From NCBI RefSeq assembly GCF_000607165.1, contig NZ_JFZG01000024.1:868001-932000 (forward strand): a stretch of DNA of 64,000 nucleotides. The letters run 5' to 3'. Source of the stretch: Ralstonia pickettii. GTDB taxonomy: Bacteria > Pseudomonadota > Gammaproteobacteria > Burkholderiales > Burkholderiaceae. A program made the translations under genes and the position numbers. The notes beneath the pieces are model-generated. The model saw only the letters and a program-made list of their open reading frames with translations, searched no databases and had not been told where the DNA came from. Below, piece after piece: positions 36,964-46,712 of the stretch; the first letter of the stretch is position 1; every line of letters begins with the position of its first letter.

Positions 36964-37004
36964 GGTGCGCGGGCGTGTTCCCGTCGCTCGCGCATCCTTT
37001 TTTT
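36964..37004 (+). terminator. Rho-independent terminator after the rightward lipoprotein
   Basis: Long stem GGTGCGCGGGCG against CGCTCGCGCATCC, with one bulge and one mismatch, followed by seven T. Confidence 0.85.
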
Positions 37005-37508
37005 GCCTGGACAGAAATGGGGAGCGTTCAGACCGGCCCCGAGGATTAATGGGAAACCCATCCAGATAATTGATCTAGTCTTAGGATCATTAGGGGATTT
37101 CCATTAGTTTTCAGAGGGTTGGCACGTCTTTAACGAAATTAAATAGAGACTTCACTCTAATTTGGGGCAAGTACCTCAATTGAGTTATTTTGTTTGCGGC
37201 ACCGCACGCCTATAAAGTTGTTACGGGGTGTTACGTGACATACGTGACATGACCGAAAAAAATGAATGCCCATGGGGGGCGTGTGGTGATCATCGGGCGT
37301 GTTCGGGACGCTTCGTTCGGTGATATTTGAATTCCGTTCCATTAGTGGAACGGCGCGAACAGCGATTTTTTTTGCTGGTCGTGTCATCGCAGTAAATCCC
37401 CATGCGTTTAATTCGCTATTAGTCAATATGAACTGGCTACGGTTGGAGCGCCGAAAGCTGGTCGGGATCAACACATCCGCGGGCGAGTGCACAAACAGGA
37501 GAGAGATC
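37005..37508. promoter_or_regulatory. Upstream region of the tad/flp operon
   Basis: About 500 bases, AT-rich for this genome, with no credible gene. It contains tandem ACGTGACAT copies (37233-37250), a perfect hairpin or operator CCGTTCCA-TTAG-TGGAACGG (37334-37353) and a run of eight T (37366-37373). A -24-like TTGGCACG at 37119 lacks a proper -12 element. No clear sigma-70 promoter was found. Confidence 0.5.
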
Positions 37509-37688
37509 ATGAAGAACGCCATTCTGAAGTTCATCCGTGACGAACAAGGTGCCACCGCCGTCGAGTACGGCATGATCGCTGGCCTCATCGCAGCAGCGAT
37601 CGTGACAATCGTGTCCACGCTCGGTACCAAGCTTGAGAGCGTGTTCGCGTCCATCTGCCAAGCCGTCAACAAGAACGTGGCTTGCTAG
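37509..37688 (+). CDS. flp: Flp-type pilin
   Basis: 59 residues, preceded by AGGAGAGAG. Short basic leader, then the Flp processing region (DEQGATAVEYGMIAGLIAA) with the conserved Gly/Glu-Tyr pattern and one hydrophobic helix. The prepilin peptidase encoded next is expected to cut the leader, and the tad machinery polymerises the mature pilin into adhesive fibres. It is the first gene of the pilus operon; its stop overlaps the tadV start. Confidence 0.95.
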   Translation: MKNAILKFIRDEQGATAVEYGMIAGLIAAAIVTIVSTLGTKLESVFASICQAVNKNVAC

Positions 37689-38245
37689 CAACCTGGTACG
37701 GCCACGTCGATACGCCAGGCTGGGCAGCGGTCGTAGTTCTTTCATTGGTTGCAATTGCGCAGGATTTCCGTGCAAGACGTGTGCCGAACTGGCTCGTCGC
37801 TGCGGGAGTTGTGCTGTCTGTCACCCTGATCAAGTTCGGCGGGGTACAGGCGCTTGCCTATGACTGGCAGGACTTCTGGCTCGGCGGAGCGATCGCGTTT
37901 GCCTGCTTTCTGCCGCTGTACGCCCTCGGCTGGATGGGTGCCGGCGACGTGAAGTTCTTCACTGTCGTCGGCCTGCTGGCAGGCTGGCATGGCCTTGTGG
38001 CCGTATGGCTTGTCTCGAGCATGATTTCCGGCCTGCATGCGCTCGCCATCATGGTGTTACGCCAGTTCGACGCGTCGTCGCCACCTGCATGGATCGTGAT
38101 GCGCGTGTGCCCAGCGATCGTGCGTTGGGACATCGCTCAGGCAGGGCGCCGCGGCATCCCGTACGCCGCCTATATGGCAATCGGGTTGCTGAGCCTGCCA
38201 TGGGTGCCCCCGGCGATGCGCATGCCATGGCTGCCGGGCATGTAG
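37682..38245 (+). CDS. tadV: Prepilin peptidase (TadV/CpaA, A24 family)
   Basis: 187 residues from TTG at 37682, overlapping the end of flp by seven bases. Multi-pass membrane aspartyl protease: the first Asp is in AIAQDFRARRVPNW and the second in the GxGD motif GAGDVKFF. It processes the Flp pilin and probably the TadE/TadG pseudopilins. Confidence 0.92.
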   Translation: MLATWYGHVDTPGWAAVVVLSLVAIAQDFRARRVPNWLVAAGVVLSVTLIKFGGVQALAYDWQDFWLGGAIAFACFLPLYALGWMGAGDVKFFTVVGLLAGWHGLVAVWLVSSMISGLHALAIMVLRQFDASSPPAWIVMRVCPAIVRWDIAQAGRRGIPYAAYMAIGLLSLPWVPPAMRMPWLPGM

Positions 38246-38309
38246 TTCAGACAGTTGAAGCGTTGAACAAGAGCCGCCAAGCGGCCAGCCTATAAGAAAG
38301 GAGTCGGCC

Positions 38310-38813
38310 ATGCCGACATTGCAACGGGAACGGGAGGGTGCTCGCATGCACCCGAAAGTCCGCACGCATGCTGGCCGCTGCCCCCGGCGGCAAGTCAGTC
38401 GTGGCGCGGCTTCAGTCGAATTTGCCATCGTCGTGCCGGTGCTGCTGGTGCTCATGCTTGGCATCGTGTACTACGGCATGATCCTCGCCATGCAGCAGGC
38501 GCTGACCCTGGCGGCGGAAGAGGGCGCACGCGCCGCGCTCCGCTATCAGCCTTCCAACACGCAGCGCGTGGCGGCTGCCTATGCGGCCGTGACGTCGGTA
38601 CTCCCCGCCTTCCTTACCGGGCGGGTCCAGACCAATCAGAACAGCACCCCGCTTGTGAACTGCCAGAACGTGGCGGGCATGCAATGCCTGAGCGTGGTCC
38701 TGACGTTGCCCGTGACCTCCGGCAATAGTCCGTTGCTGCCTTCGATACCCCTGTTGCCCGCACCGGACACATTGACGGGCTCTGCCGTCGTGCAGCTGGT
38801 GCCTGGCTCCTGA
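38310..38813 (+). CDS. tadE: TadE-like pseudopilin
   Basis: 167 residues with AAAGGAG six bases before the ATG. A ~30-residue basic N-terminus leads to the TadE motif RGAASVEFAIVVPVLLVLML and one membrane helix, with a periplasmic C-terminal domain. Minor pilus component in the tad system. Confidence 0.88.
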   Translation: MPTLQREREGARMHPKVRTHAGRCPRRQVSRGAASVEFAIVVPVLLVLMLGIVYYGMILAMQQALTLAAEEGARAALRYQPSNTQRVAAAYAAVTSVLPAFLTGRVQTNQNSTPLVNCQNVAGMQCLSVVLTLPVTSGNSPLLPSIPLLPAPDTLTGSAVVQLVPGS

Positions 38814-38865
38814 CACGTTTCAGTTCGCTGACCCTCTCGATCGACCGCTACGACACGCCGCCCAG

Positions 38866-39795
38866 ATGACCAGCAAACACCTCCAGATCTTCGCCGCCGC
38901 GCTGTTGCTGCTGGCTGCCATTCTTGGCGCCGTGGCATGGAAGACGGCGCATCGCCCGCCGGCGCCCGTGGCCGAGCAGAAAGATGGCAAAACCGTCTAT
39001 CCCGTGGTCGTGACCACGAAACCGCTGGAGGCGGGCAAGCCCATCACCGCAGACCAGGTGGCCATTGAGCAACTGCCCATCAATCCGGCAGAGGCGTTTT
39101 CGGACGTGACGAAAGTGGTCGGGCGTGAACCCATTCTGCCGGTCGGCGTCGGTGTCCCGTTGATTGCCTCGCAGCTGTCGTCGGGCCTTGCGCAGCAGGT
39201 GGAGGCCGGGCAGCGCGCGGTCGCCATCAATGTGGACGAGGTGATTGGCGTGGGCAACCGCGTCATGCCGGGCGACTACGTGGACGTGTTTCTCGTGATG
39301 CGCAAGGACGGCCAGGAGGTTGAAGCCAGCCAGGCGCGCCTGCTGTTGCCGCACCTGCGCGTGCTGGCGTTTGGCCCGCTGGCCGTCAATGAAGGGGCGC
39401 AGAAGCAGCCCGAGAACAACGGGGTGACGCGCAAGGTCGATCAGGCCAAGACGGCCGTGCTGGCCGTGCCGGTGGAGGCTGTCAGCCAACTGGCGATGGC
39501 ACATCAGAGCGGTCGTCTGCTGCTGGCGCTGCGCAACCCGGGGGACGACGCCGAGCCGACCGTGAAGCCGCAGGACGCCGCCCTGCTGGCGGCCGCCAAC
39601 CGCAATCCGATGGATGTGGCACAGGCCGGCGTGTCGATGGCCAGCCTGACTGGCTCGACGCGCCGCTCGCCGGTGCTCCAAGTGCCGCCGCTGCCCGTGG
39701 TGGCATCAACGCGCGAGACCGCACGCGCCAATACAGTCGCCACCGGCGGCGTAGAGATCATCCGCGCAGGAAAACGTGAGGAGCAACATGACTGA
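38866..39795 (+). CDS. cpaB: Flp pilus assembly protein CpaB/RcpC
   Basis: 309 residues. One N-terminal membrane helix, a SAF-like domain (TTKPLEAGKPITADQVAIEQ), and the CpaB domain with AVAINVDEVIGVGNRVMPGDYVDV (split over the family core). It sits in the periplasm and is thought to help the secretin. The end overlaps the secretin gene start. Confidence 0.9.
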   Translation: MTSKHLQIFAAALLLLAAILGAVAWKTAHRPPAPVAEQKDGKTVYPVVVTTKPLEAGKPITADQVAIEQLPINPAEAFSDVTKVVGREPILPVGVGVPLIASQLSSGLAQQVEAGQRAVAINVDEVIGVGNRVMPGDYVDVFLVMRKDGQEVEASQARLLLPHLRVLAFGPLAVNEGAQKQPENNGVTRKVDQAKTAVLAVPVEAVSQLAMAHQSGRLLLALRNPGDDAEPTVKPQDAALLAAANRNPMDVAQAGVSMASLTGSTRRSPVLQVPPLPVVASTRETARANTVATGGVEIIRAGKREEQHD

Positions 39796-41152
39796 TGCCG
39801 CCATGGTTCGCGGTTGGATGGGCGTACTCGCGTTGGGCTGCGCCGCCTTCGTGTCGAGCGCATTTGCCGAGACGGCACCGACCGGCCAGACGCTTCATCT
39901 CCTGACGGGCAGCCAGCGCGAAATCCGCCTGGGCAAACCGCTCGAGCGCATTGCCATCGGTAACCCTGAGATTGCCGATGCGCTGTTGCTCAAGGGGCGC
40001 GGTACGGCCACGAGCGTTTTGATCATCGCCAAGAAGCCGGGTGCGGCCAACGTCATGGTCTGGACGCAAGGCGGCGTTGCGACGACTTACAACGTCCAAG
40101 TGGACGCCGCGGCGCCGCTGCCGGGCGATCCGGCCGTGGTTGCGCAGGGCGATACCGCCGTCGTTTCAGGTCAGCCCAAGGATGTTTACGCACTGGCTCG
40201 TGCGCGCCGCTCGGCCGCCGCAGCCAGCGGCGGGGAAAAGCCCAAAGACGGCAACGTCATCGACACCACTTCGATGAACGTGCCGGGCACGGTGCAAGTC
40301 GACGTGCGTGTGGTGGAGTTCAGCAAGACGGTGCTCAAGGAAGCGGGCTTCTCCTTCACCCGCACGCGCGGCGGTTTCAGCTTCAACACGTTCTCGCCGT
40401 CATCGCTGACCAAGTACACGTTCGGCTCGACGGGGTTGTCGACCGAGTCGACCATGCCGATCGGCTCCGCGTTCAACCTGCTGATCGGGTCGGTCAGCAA
40501 GGGACTCTTTGGCAACCTGAGTTTGATGGAATCGAACGGCATGGCGCGCGTGTTGGCCGAGCCAAGCCTGGTTGCCCTGTCCGGCCAGAGCGCCAACTTC
40601 CTGGCCGGCGGCGAGATTCCGATTCCCGTGCCGCAAGCGCTGGGGACCACCACCATCGAGTACAAGCCGTTCGGCATCGGGCTGACGGTCTCACCGACGA
40701 TCCTGTCGGAAAACCGCATCGCCCTGAAAGTGGCGCCCGAAGCGAGCGACCTGGATTTCAGCCGAGGCATCACGCTCAATGGCGCAACGGTGCCGGCCAT
40801 CGTTACGCGCCGTGCCGATACAACCGTTGAACTCGGCGATGGCGAGAGCTTCGTCATCGGTGGGCTGGTCAGCCGATCGACGCTGTCCAACGTCGACAAG
40901 GTGCCGTTCCTGGGCGACGTGCCGATCATCGGGACGTTCTTCAAGCGCCTGAACTACAACCAGGAAGAGCGCGAACTGGTGATCATCGTCACGCCGCATC
41001 TGGTCAAGCCGATGGCACGCAATGCGCCGATCGACAAGATGCTGCCGGGACAGAACGGCGGGCAGGATCGCGATACCGCAGGCGACCCCGTGTGGCGGCC
41101 GTTTGCTCTGGGGGTGGCAGATCGGGCCACCATGCCCGGGTTCTCGAACTAA
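39788..41152 (+). CDS. cpaC: Tad secretin (CpaC/RcpA)
   Basis: 454 residues from the ATG at 39788, with GAGGAG just upstream; GTG at 39776 is an alternative. Signal peptide, a BON-like/N-terminal secretin domain (LTGSQREIRLGKPLERIAIG), and the C-terminal secretin core ending VPFLGDVPIIGTFFKR. It forms the outer-membrane channel through which the Flp pilus passes. Confidence 0.93.
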   Translation: MTDAAMVRGWMGVLALGCAAFVSSAFAETAPTGQTLHLLTGSQREIRLGKPLERIAIGNPEIADALLLKGRGTATSVLIIAKKPGAANVMVWTQGGVATTYNVQVDAAAPLPGDPAVVAQGDTAVVSGQPKDVYALARARRSAAAASGGEKPKDGNVIDTTSMNVPGTVQVDVRVVEFSKTVLKEAGFSFTRTRGGFSFNTFSPSSLTKYTFGSTGLSTESTMPIGSAFNLLIGSVSKGLFGNLSLMESNGMARVLAEPSLVALSGQSANFLAGGEIPIPVPQALGTTTIEYKPFGIGLTVSPTILSENRIALKVAPEASDLDFSRGITLNGATVPAIVTRRADTTVELGDGESFVIGGLVSRSTLSNVDKVPFLGDVPIIGTFFKRLNYNQEERELVIIVTPHLVKPMARNAPIDKMLPGQNGGQDRDTAGDPVWRPFALGVADRATMPGFSN

Positions 41153-41161
41153 GGGGCCGGC

Positions 41162-42505
41162 ATGGATTACTTCCTTCTGCACGGCGGCGCGCGTGGCGGT
41201 ATGCAGGGCGACGCCCAGGCGGCAGGTGTGCACCGCTGGCTGGCTGGGGCGATTCGTGAACTGGGCGTGCTGGTGGCCGAAACGACTGGCCACGACGCGT
41301 TCATCGAGCAGATTGGCGCAGTGAACCCAGAAGTGGTGTTCGTGCGCTTTGCCTCGTCGCCCACGCTGATTGACGTGCCAGATCACGACCAGAAGCTGGG
41401 CGAGGGGGCCGACGCGATCAACGAGGCGACGCAACTGGTCGCACAACTCACGCGCTTGTTTCCGGGCTTGCCGCTGGTGGCCGTGGGTTCCGCTGCCGAT
41501 GGCCGCGCGATGCTGGCTGCCTTGCGCGCAGGGGTGAAGGATTTCGTCGATGTGGACGGCGCGCCGGCCGAGGCCGTGCGCGTGGTGCGTCGCCTGCTGG
41601 CGGAGCGCGCATCGGCTGAGCCGACCCGCCGTGGCCGCGTGCTGGCCGTGTTGGGCGCACGCCCTGGCGTGGGCGCCACCACGTTGGCCACCAATTTGGC
41701 CACGCTCGTGCGCCGCACGTCGGCCAGTGATGTGATGCTGCTCGATCTGGGCCAGCCGCTGCGCGATGGCGCGCTGTACCTGAACGTGCAGGCCAATTTC
41801 CATTTCGTTGAAGCCGTGCGCAACTTGCGCCGCTTCGACCAGGTGTTTGTGCAGACCGCGCTGTCGCGCCATCCGAACGGGCTTGCCATCCTGCCGCTGC
41901 CGATCTCGCTGGCCGAGATGCGTGACATTTCGTTCTCCGAAGCGCTCGGCCTGCTCAATCGGCTGCGTACGTTCTTCGACCTGCAGGTCGTTGACCTGGG
42001 CGGCTTCGGCAACATCGACTTCATCGCACAGATCATCAAGGCCGCCGACGACGTGATGCTGGTGACCGAGCAGAGCGTGGGCGCCATCGTGTCGGCGGCC
42101 GAGCTGATGCAGGAACTCAAGAAGCGCGAAATTGACCGCGACCACCTGCACCTGGCCATTTCGAAGTTCGACACGCGCCTGTCGTTGGACGCGGCGCAGA
42201 TTGCCGAGCGGCTGGAAATTCCTTCGGTGCTGACTGTGCCGAACCGCCGCGAAGCGCTGGTGATCGCCTCCAACCAGGGAGCGATGCTGGCCGAGACCCA
42301 CCCCACCGATGCCTATGTGCGTGCGCTAGCCCAGATTGCGCAGACGCTCGGCTATGCCCAGCAGAGCGAGCGTGCGTCGGGCGTGTCGAGCTGGGTCTCA
42401 GGCGTGAGTGCGCGGCTGGGCGGGCGCTTTGGCGGGCGCTCCAAACGCAAGTCGGCAGACGCCACTGAACTGGATATCGGTACCACCGAACGGAACGCGA
42501 CATGA
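41162..42505 (+). CDS. tadZ: TadZ/CpaE localisation ATPase, Walker A degenerate
   Basis: 447 residues. Receiver-like N-terminal domain (~1-145), then a MinD/ParA-type domain. The deviant Walker A reads ARPGVGATT (residues 166-174), lacking both lysines of KGGxGKT. The switch regions MLLDLGQPLRDG and VVDLGGFG are kept. TadZ proteins place the pilus machine at the pole, and some family members lack ATPase residues. The gene overlaps tadA by four bases. Confidence 0.9.
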   Translation: MDYFLLHGGARGGMQGDAQAAGVHRWLAGAIRELGVLVAETTGHDAFIEQIGAVNPEVVFVRFASSPTLIDVPDHDQKLGEGADAINEATQLVAQLTRLFPGLPLVAVGSAADGRAMLAALRAGVKDFVDVDGAPAEAVRVVRRLLAERASAEPTRRGRVLAVLGARPGVGATTLATNLATLVRRTSASDVMLLDLGQPLRDGALYLNVQANFHFVEAVRNLRRFDQVFVQTALSRHPNGLAILPLPISLAEMRDISFSEALGLLNRLRTFFDLQVVDLGGFGNIDFIAQIIKAADDVMLVTEQSVGAIVSAAELMQELKKREIDRDHLHLAISKFDTRLSLDAAQIAERLEIPSVLTVPNRREALVIASNQGAMLAETHPTDAYVRALAQIAQTLGYAQQSERASGVSSWVSGVSARLGGRFGGRSKRKSADATELDIGTTERNAT

Positions 42506-43857
42506 CCCAACCCATCGAGTTCTCCAACCAGGCGGACGCCGGCCACGGCGTGTTTGCCGTTTCGCAGGCCTTCCAGGACATCAAGGAAGCCGCGCACGAA
42601 CACCTGCTGACGCGCATCGAAGAACTTGGCGCCGAGTTCGGCCGTTGGTCGCGCACGGCCATCCAGCGTTTTGTCGATCTGGAAGTGGAAGGCTTCACGC
42701 GCATGCGCCGCATCCCCGTCAACGAGACGGAGGTGCGGCAGATTGCCGAGGCGCTGACGAAGGAGTTGGCCGGCTTTGGCCCCATCGAAGACCTGCTGGC
42801 CGATCCGGCGGTGGAAGACATTCTCGTCAACGGACATCTGGACGTGTACGTGTCGCGCCACGGCATTCTGGAGCGCATTCCGGTGCGCTTTGCCGATAAC
42901 AACCACCTGCTGCGCATCGTGCGCCGCATCCTCGCGCCGATCGGGCGCCGGTTGGATGAATCGAATCCGATGGTCGACGCGCGCCTGCCCGATGGTGGGC
43001 GGATCAACGTGGTCATTCCGCCGCTCGCCCTGGAAGGGCCAGTGGTGTCGATCCGCAAGTTCCGGAAAGACCCGCTCAAGCCGGAAGACCTGCTCGGCCT
43101 TGGCACGATGAATGAAGAGATCGGGGCGCTGATCGAATCCGCTGTGCGCGCCCGATGCAACATCCTGGTGAGCGGTGGCACCAGCTCGGGCAAGACGTCG
43201 CTCCTTAACGCGATGGCGTATCACATTCCCGAGGCCGAGCGTGTGATCACCATTGAAGACACGGCCGAACTGTCGCTCAACCACCCGCACGTGGTGCGCC
43301 TGGAAAGCCGGCCGGGCGGCTTCGAGGGCACGGGCGTCGTCACGATTCGAGAACTGCTGCGCAACAGCCTGCGCATGCGGCCCGACCGCATCATCGTGGG
43401 CGAAGTGCGTGGCGGTGAAGTGCTGGAAATGCTGCAAGCCATGAGCACCGGCCACGATGGCTCGATGGGCACCATTCACGCCAGCAGCCCGCGCGAATGC
43501 CTCTACCGGTTGGAGATGCTGGCGGGCTTTGCCGGCTTCCAAGGCAGTGAGGTGAGCTTGCGCCGGCAGATCACCAACGCCATTGATTTCATCGTGCAGA
43601 TCGGGCGGTTGTCCAACGGCAAGCGCCGCATCCTGTCGATCACGGAAGTGACGGGGCTCGGGGACAACATCATCTCCACGCAGGAGCTGTACCGCTACGA
43701 GCCCTACATCGGCCCGGACGGCGAAGAGGTCGACCGCTGGACGGCGCTCGGCCTGCAGCCGCATTCGCCCAAGCTGGCCCGCATGCGCAACAGCGAAGGC
43801 GGCGGGATGGACGGTGGCATGACCGGATTCGGCGGCGGAGGCCGTTTCCATGTCTAG
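42502..43857 (+). CDS. tadA: Tad secretion ATPase (TadA/CpaF)
   Basis: 451 residues. Walker [17 protein letters not shown], Asp box ITIEDTAEL, Walker [17 protein letters not shown], and a His box around [13 protein letters not shown]. This hexameric ATPase powers pilus extension and retraction with TadB/TadC. Overlaps with both neighbours show tight coupling. The last ~15 residues are Gly-rich. Confidence 0.96.
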   Translation: MTQPIEFSNQADAGHGVFAVSQAFQDIKEAAHEHLLTRIEELGAEFGRWSRTAIQRFVDLEVEGFTRMRRIPVNETEVRQIAEALTKELAGFGPIEDLLADPAVEDILVNGHLDVYVSRHGILERIPVRFADNNHLLRIVRRILAPIGRRLDESNPMVDARLPDGGRINVVIPPLALEGPVVSIRKFRKDPLKPEDLLGLGTMNEEIGALIESAVRARCNILVSGGTSSGKTSLLNAMAYHIPEAERVITIEDTAELSLNHPHVVRLESRPGGFEGTGVVTIRELLRNSLRMRPDRIIVGEVRGGEVLEMLQAMSTGHDGSMGTIHASSPRECLYRLEMLAGFAGFQGSEVSLRRQITNAIDFIVQIGRLSNGKRRILSITEVTGLGDNIISTQELYRYEPYIGPDGEEVDRWTALGLQPHSPKLARMRNSEGGGMDGGMTGFGGGGRFHV

Positions 43858-44776
43858 CATGACGCTCTGGTTTGGTTGCCTCGCGCTGCTGCTGATGGGC
43901 GCATCGCTCATGCTGTGGGCGGAGGCCGTGCGCCGTCGCGAGCGCGAGGCATCGCGCAGCTTCGTGCGTGCACAGACCGAGCAGATCAATGCGCGTTATC
44001 AACCGAATGTGGAGCCCGTGCCGGCGAGCGTGCCCGATTCGCTGAATCGGGCCTGGCAGGATGCACTGCGCCGCGCCGATATCGAGCCGAGCCGGCGGTT
44101 TTACGTGGTGCTGATTGGCCCCGCGCTGATGATTGCGCTCGCCGCCTGGGCCGTGTCGAGCCTGCTTTCGGCCCTGACAGTGCTCGCGCTGTATGTCGTG
44201 ATCGTTGCGTTCCTGTTTTGGAACCGCACCCGGAAGATGAACGAGCGCCTGCTGGCGCAATTGCCGGGCTTCCTCGATGGCGTGGTGCGGCTGATGAGCA
44301 TCGGCAGCGCGGTGCCCGCGGCGTTTCAGGCGGCGAGTGCCAATACCGAGCAGCCGTTGCGCAACTGCCTGATCGCCATCACCCAGATGCAGCGCGCCGG
44401 CAAAGACCTCGACGCAGCGGTGCTGACAGTCGGCCAGCAGTACCGTGTGAACGAACTGGTCCTGCTGTCGTCGGTGCTGCGCTTGGCGTTGCGCTACGGC
44501 GGTCGGGCAGACATTGTGATGGAGCGCACGGCCGCATTCATGCGCGACCGCCAGCAAGCTCAGCGCGAGCTGTTTGCGCTGTCGGCGGAGACGCGGTTGT
44601 CCGCATGGATCATCGGGCTGCTGCCGATCGTGGTCGGCGGTGTCATCGTCATGTTCAATGCGGCGTACATCATGTCGATGTGGCGCGACCCGTTCGGCAA
44701 GACGTTGATTCTCACTGCCTTCGGCTTGGAAGTGCTGGGTGCGGTCATGCTGGCCAAGCTGGCGAAATCGGTCTGA
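43850..44776 (+). CDS. tadB: Tad inner-membrane platform protein TadB
   Basis: 308 residues with an N-terminal helix, two central helices near 85-125 and a C-terminal helix, plus a type II secretion F-like domain (MNERLLAQLPGFLDGVVRLM). With TadC it forms the platform driven by TadA. The start overlaps the tadA end by eight bases. Confidence 0.93.
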   Translation: MSSMTLWFGCLALLLMGASLMLWAEAVRRREREASRSFVRAQTEQINARYQPNVEPVPASVPDSLNRAWQDALRRADIEPSRRFYVVLIGPALMIALAAWAVSSLLSALTVLALYVVIVAFLFWNRTRKMNERLLAQLPGFLDGVVRLMSIGSAVPAAFQAASANTEQPLRNCLIAITQMQRAGKDLDAAVLTVGQQYRVNELVLLSSVLRLALRYGGRADIVMERTAAFMRDRQQAQRELFALSAETRLSAWIIGLLPIVVGGVIVMFNAAYIMSMWRDPFGKTLILTAFGLEVLGAVMLAKLAKSV

Positions 44777-44785
44777 GGAGGGCGC

Positions 44786-45775
44786 ATGGACGACACCCTG
44801 ATCACCCTCAGCCTGACCGCAGCGGCGGCGGGCGTGCTGGTATTCGGTGGGCTCGCGCTGCGTGCGACGCTCACGCGGCATCGCAGCGCGCGCAAGCTCG
44901 ATACGGCGCTGTCAGACCTGCGTGCGACGGCGGCAAAGGCCCCCGCGGCCGCTGGGGCGCCAGTCGTGCCGCCCGCCACCAAGCCGCGCCCGCATGGCCC
45001 GCGTGAAGCCCAGCAGCTCCAGCAGCAGATTGCCAAGGTGGGGCAGCGTTGGATCGACACGGACCTGGGCCGCCGCATCGTGACTGAGGAAGACCGCAAG
45101 CTGCTCGAAGAATGCGGCTACTACGGCGAACACGCCCGCACCGTCTTTGGTGGCACCCGTATCTTGCTGCCGCCGCTGCTTGGCGTGTTCGGCGCATTGC
45201 ATGCGTCATCGCTCCTGTTCGTGTTCGTGTTTGGCTTTGTTGGCATTGCACTGGGCTACCTTGCGCCGAAGTGGTTGCTCGGGCGTCGCAAGGAAAATCG
45301 TCGGCGTCGTATGGACGATGAGCTGCCGGTCATGGTCGACATGCTGCGGCTGCTGCAGGGTGTGGGCTTGTCGATTGACCAGAGCCTGCAGGTGATTGCG
45401 AACGAATTCCACAGCATGCTGCCCGTGCTGGCGGGTGAATTTGGCCGCGCCAACCAGCAGTTCGCCTCGGGCCGTCCCCGCGAGCAGACGCTGCTGCGCA
45501 TTGCGCGCCTGTTCGACAACGAAGACCTGAAGGGCCTGATTACGCTACTCACGCAGGTGGACCGCTTCGGCGGCGCAGTGCAGGAGCCGCTGCGGCAGTT
45601 CGGCGGGCGTCTGCAGGAGAACCGCCGCGCTCGCCTGAAGGAGCGCGTGGGCAAGCTGACCGTGCAGATGACGATGATCATGGTCTTGACGCTGTTGCCC
45701 GCGTTGCTGATCGTCACTGCGGGGCCGGGCTTCATGGGCGTCATGCGCAGCCTGCAACATACCGGGGGACATTGA
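44786..45775 (+). CDS. tadC: Tad inner-membrane platform protein TadC
   Basis: 329 residues, paralogous to TadB, with the T2SF domain (DDELPVMVDMLRLLQGVGLS) and membrane helices at the N-terminus, middle and end. An Ala/Pro-rich cytoplasmic stretch (~50-75) is longer than usual. Nine bases follow tadB, and tadD begins two bases after the stop codon. Confidence 0.93.
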   Translation: MDDTLITLSLTAAAAGVLVFGGLALRATLTRHRSARKLDTALSDLRATAAKAPAAAGAPVVPPATKPRPHGPREAQQLQQQIAKVGQRWIDTDLGRRIVTEEDRKLLEECGYYGEHARTVFGGTRILLPPLLGVFGALHASSLLFVFVFGFVGIALGYLAPKWLLGRRKENRRRRMDDELPVMVDMLRLLQGVGLSIDQSLQVIANEFHSMLPVLAGEFGRANQQFASGRPREQTLLRIARLFDNEDLKGLITLLTQVDRFGGAVQEPLRQFGGRLQENRRARLKERVGKLTVQMTMIMVLTLLPALLIVTAGPGFMGVMRSLQHTGGH

Positions 45776-45776
45776 G

Positions 45777-46712
45777 ATGACACGCTTCCCAAACACCGCG
45801 CGCGCCAGCTGGGCCGGCGTGGCCATGTTGACCATCCTCCTGGCTGGCTGTGGCTCGATGGCGACGTCCGACATGAGCCTGCGTGCCGACGCCGACATTG
45901 AAATGGCACGTCAGCGTCAGAGCCAGGAGAAGTCCGAGATCACCAGTCCGGCGACGTATCTTTCGTTGATCCGCAAGATGCAGGAGCAGGGCCTGTACTA
46001 CGCATCGCTAGCGCATATCGATGCCTACCAGCAACGCTATGGCCGCGCACCCGAGATCATGCTGCTGCGCGCGGATGCGCTGCGCGAAACCGACCAACTT
46101 GCTGCTGCTGATGCCGAGTACCGGGCGGTGGTGGGTGCCACCTCCGCCATGGGCGCAGGCACGCAAGGCGGATTGCTCAATGCCGCGGCCTGGCGCGGGC
46201 TGGGCATCGTTGCGGGGCGCCAAGGCAACTTTGCCGAAGCGGCTCGCCGGCTGCAGGTGGCGGCCCAGGCCAACCCGACCGACGCCAGCACGGCCAGCGA
46301 TCTTGGCTACGCGCTCATGCGCGCCGGCGAGGTTGAGCAAGCCCGCGTGCCGTTGATGCAGGCGCAGCAGATGGCCGCCTCCAGCCCGAAGATCGCCGGC
46401 AATCTGGTGATCTGGCTGGCCGTGAACGATCGCAAGGACGATGCTGCATCCCTCGCGTCGCACGCACAACTGACGGCATCTGCCCGCAAAGCAGTCGATG
46501 ACGACGTTGCTCGCGTGCGCGCTGCCTGGCGAGATCGCCGTATCGCCCGGGAAACCACAACGATGGTGCCGCGCGGCGTGGCAACCGGGCCTTCTGCGGC
46601 AGCGTCTGCGGGCGTCTCGGTCGCCGCCGCGGCGACCGCCACCCCCACATCGGCCCGCCCGCTGGCATTGCAGCGCGGTCGCCTGCTTGACACCTTGGAG
46701 GTTTCGCAATGA
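45777..46712 (+). CDS. tadD: TadD-like TPR lipoprotein
   Basis: 311 residues. Signal peptide with lipobox ILLAGC, then tetratricopeptide-type repeats (YASLAHIDAYQQRYGRAPEIMLLRADAL; NFAEAARRLQVAAQANPTD) to about 235, and an Ala-rich tail. TadD is thought to help place the secretin in the outer membrane. It overlaps the next gene by four bases. Confidence 0.88.
   Translation: MTRFPNTARASWAGVAMLTILLAGCGSMATSDMSLRADADIEMARQRQSQEKSEITSPATYLSLIRKMQEQGLYYASLAHIDAYQQRYGRAPEIMLLRADALRETDQLAAADAEYRAVVGATSAMGAGTQGGLLNAAAWRGLGIVAGRQGNFAEAARRLQVAAQANPTDASTASDLGYALMRAGEVEQARVPLMQAQQMAASSPKIAGNLVIWLAVNDRKDDAASLASHAQLTASARKAVDDDVARVRAAWRDRRIARETTTMVPRGVATGPSAAASAGVSVAAAATATPTSARPLALQRGRLLDTLEVSQ

Noticed and set aside
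37119-37136. TTGGCACG upstream of flp as a sigma-54 promoter
   Set aside because: The -24 half is perfect but the -12 half reads TAAC where TTGC is needed, and it is ~370 bases from flp.
37425-37450. TGGCTACGGTTGGAGC close to flp as a sigma-54 promoter
   Set aside because: GG and GC are eleven bases apart, one too many, and the -12 block does not match.
37157-37672. 171-codon minus-strand frame over the flp region
   Set aside because: It runs antisense through flp and the operon's control region and has no recognisable protein features.
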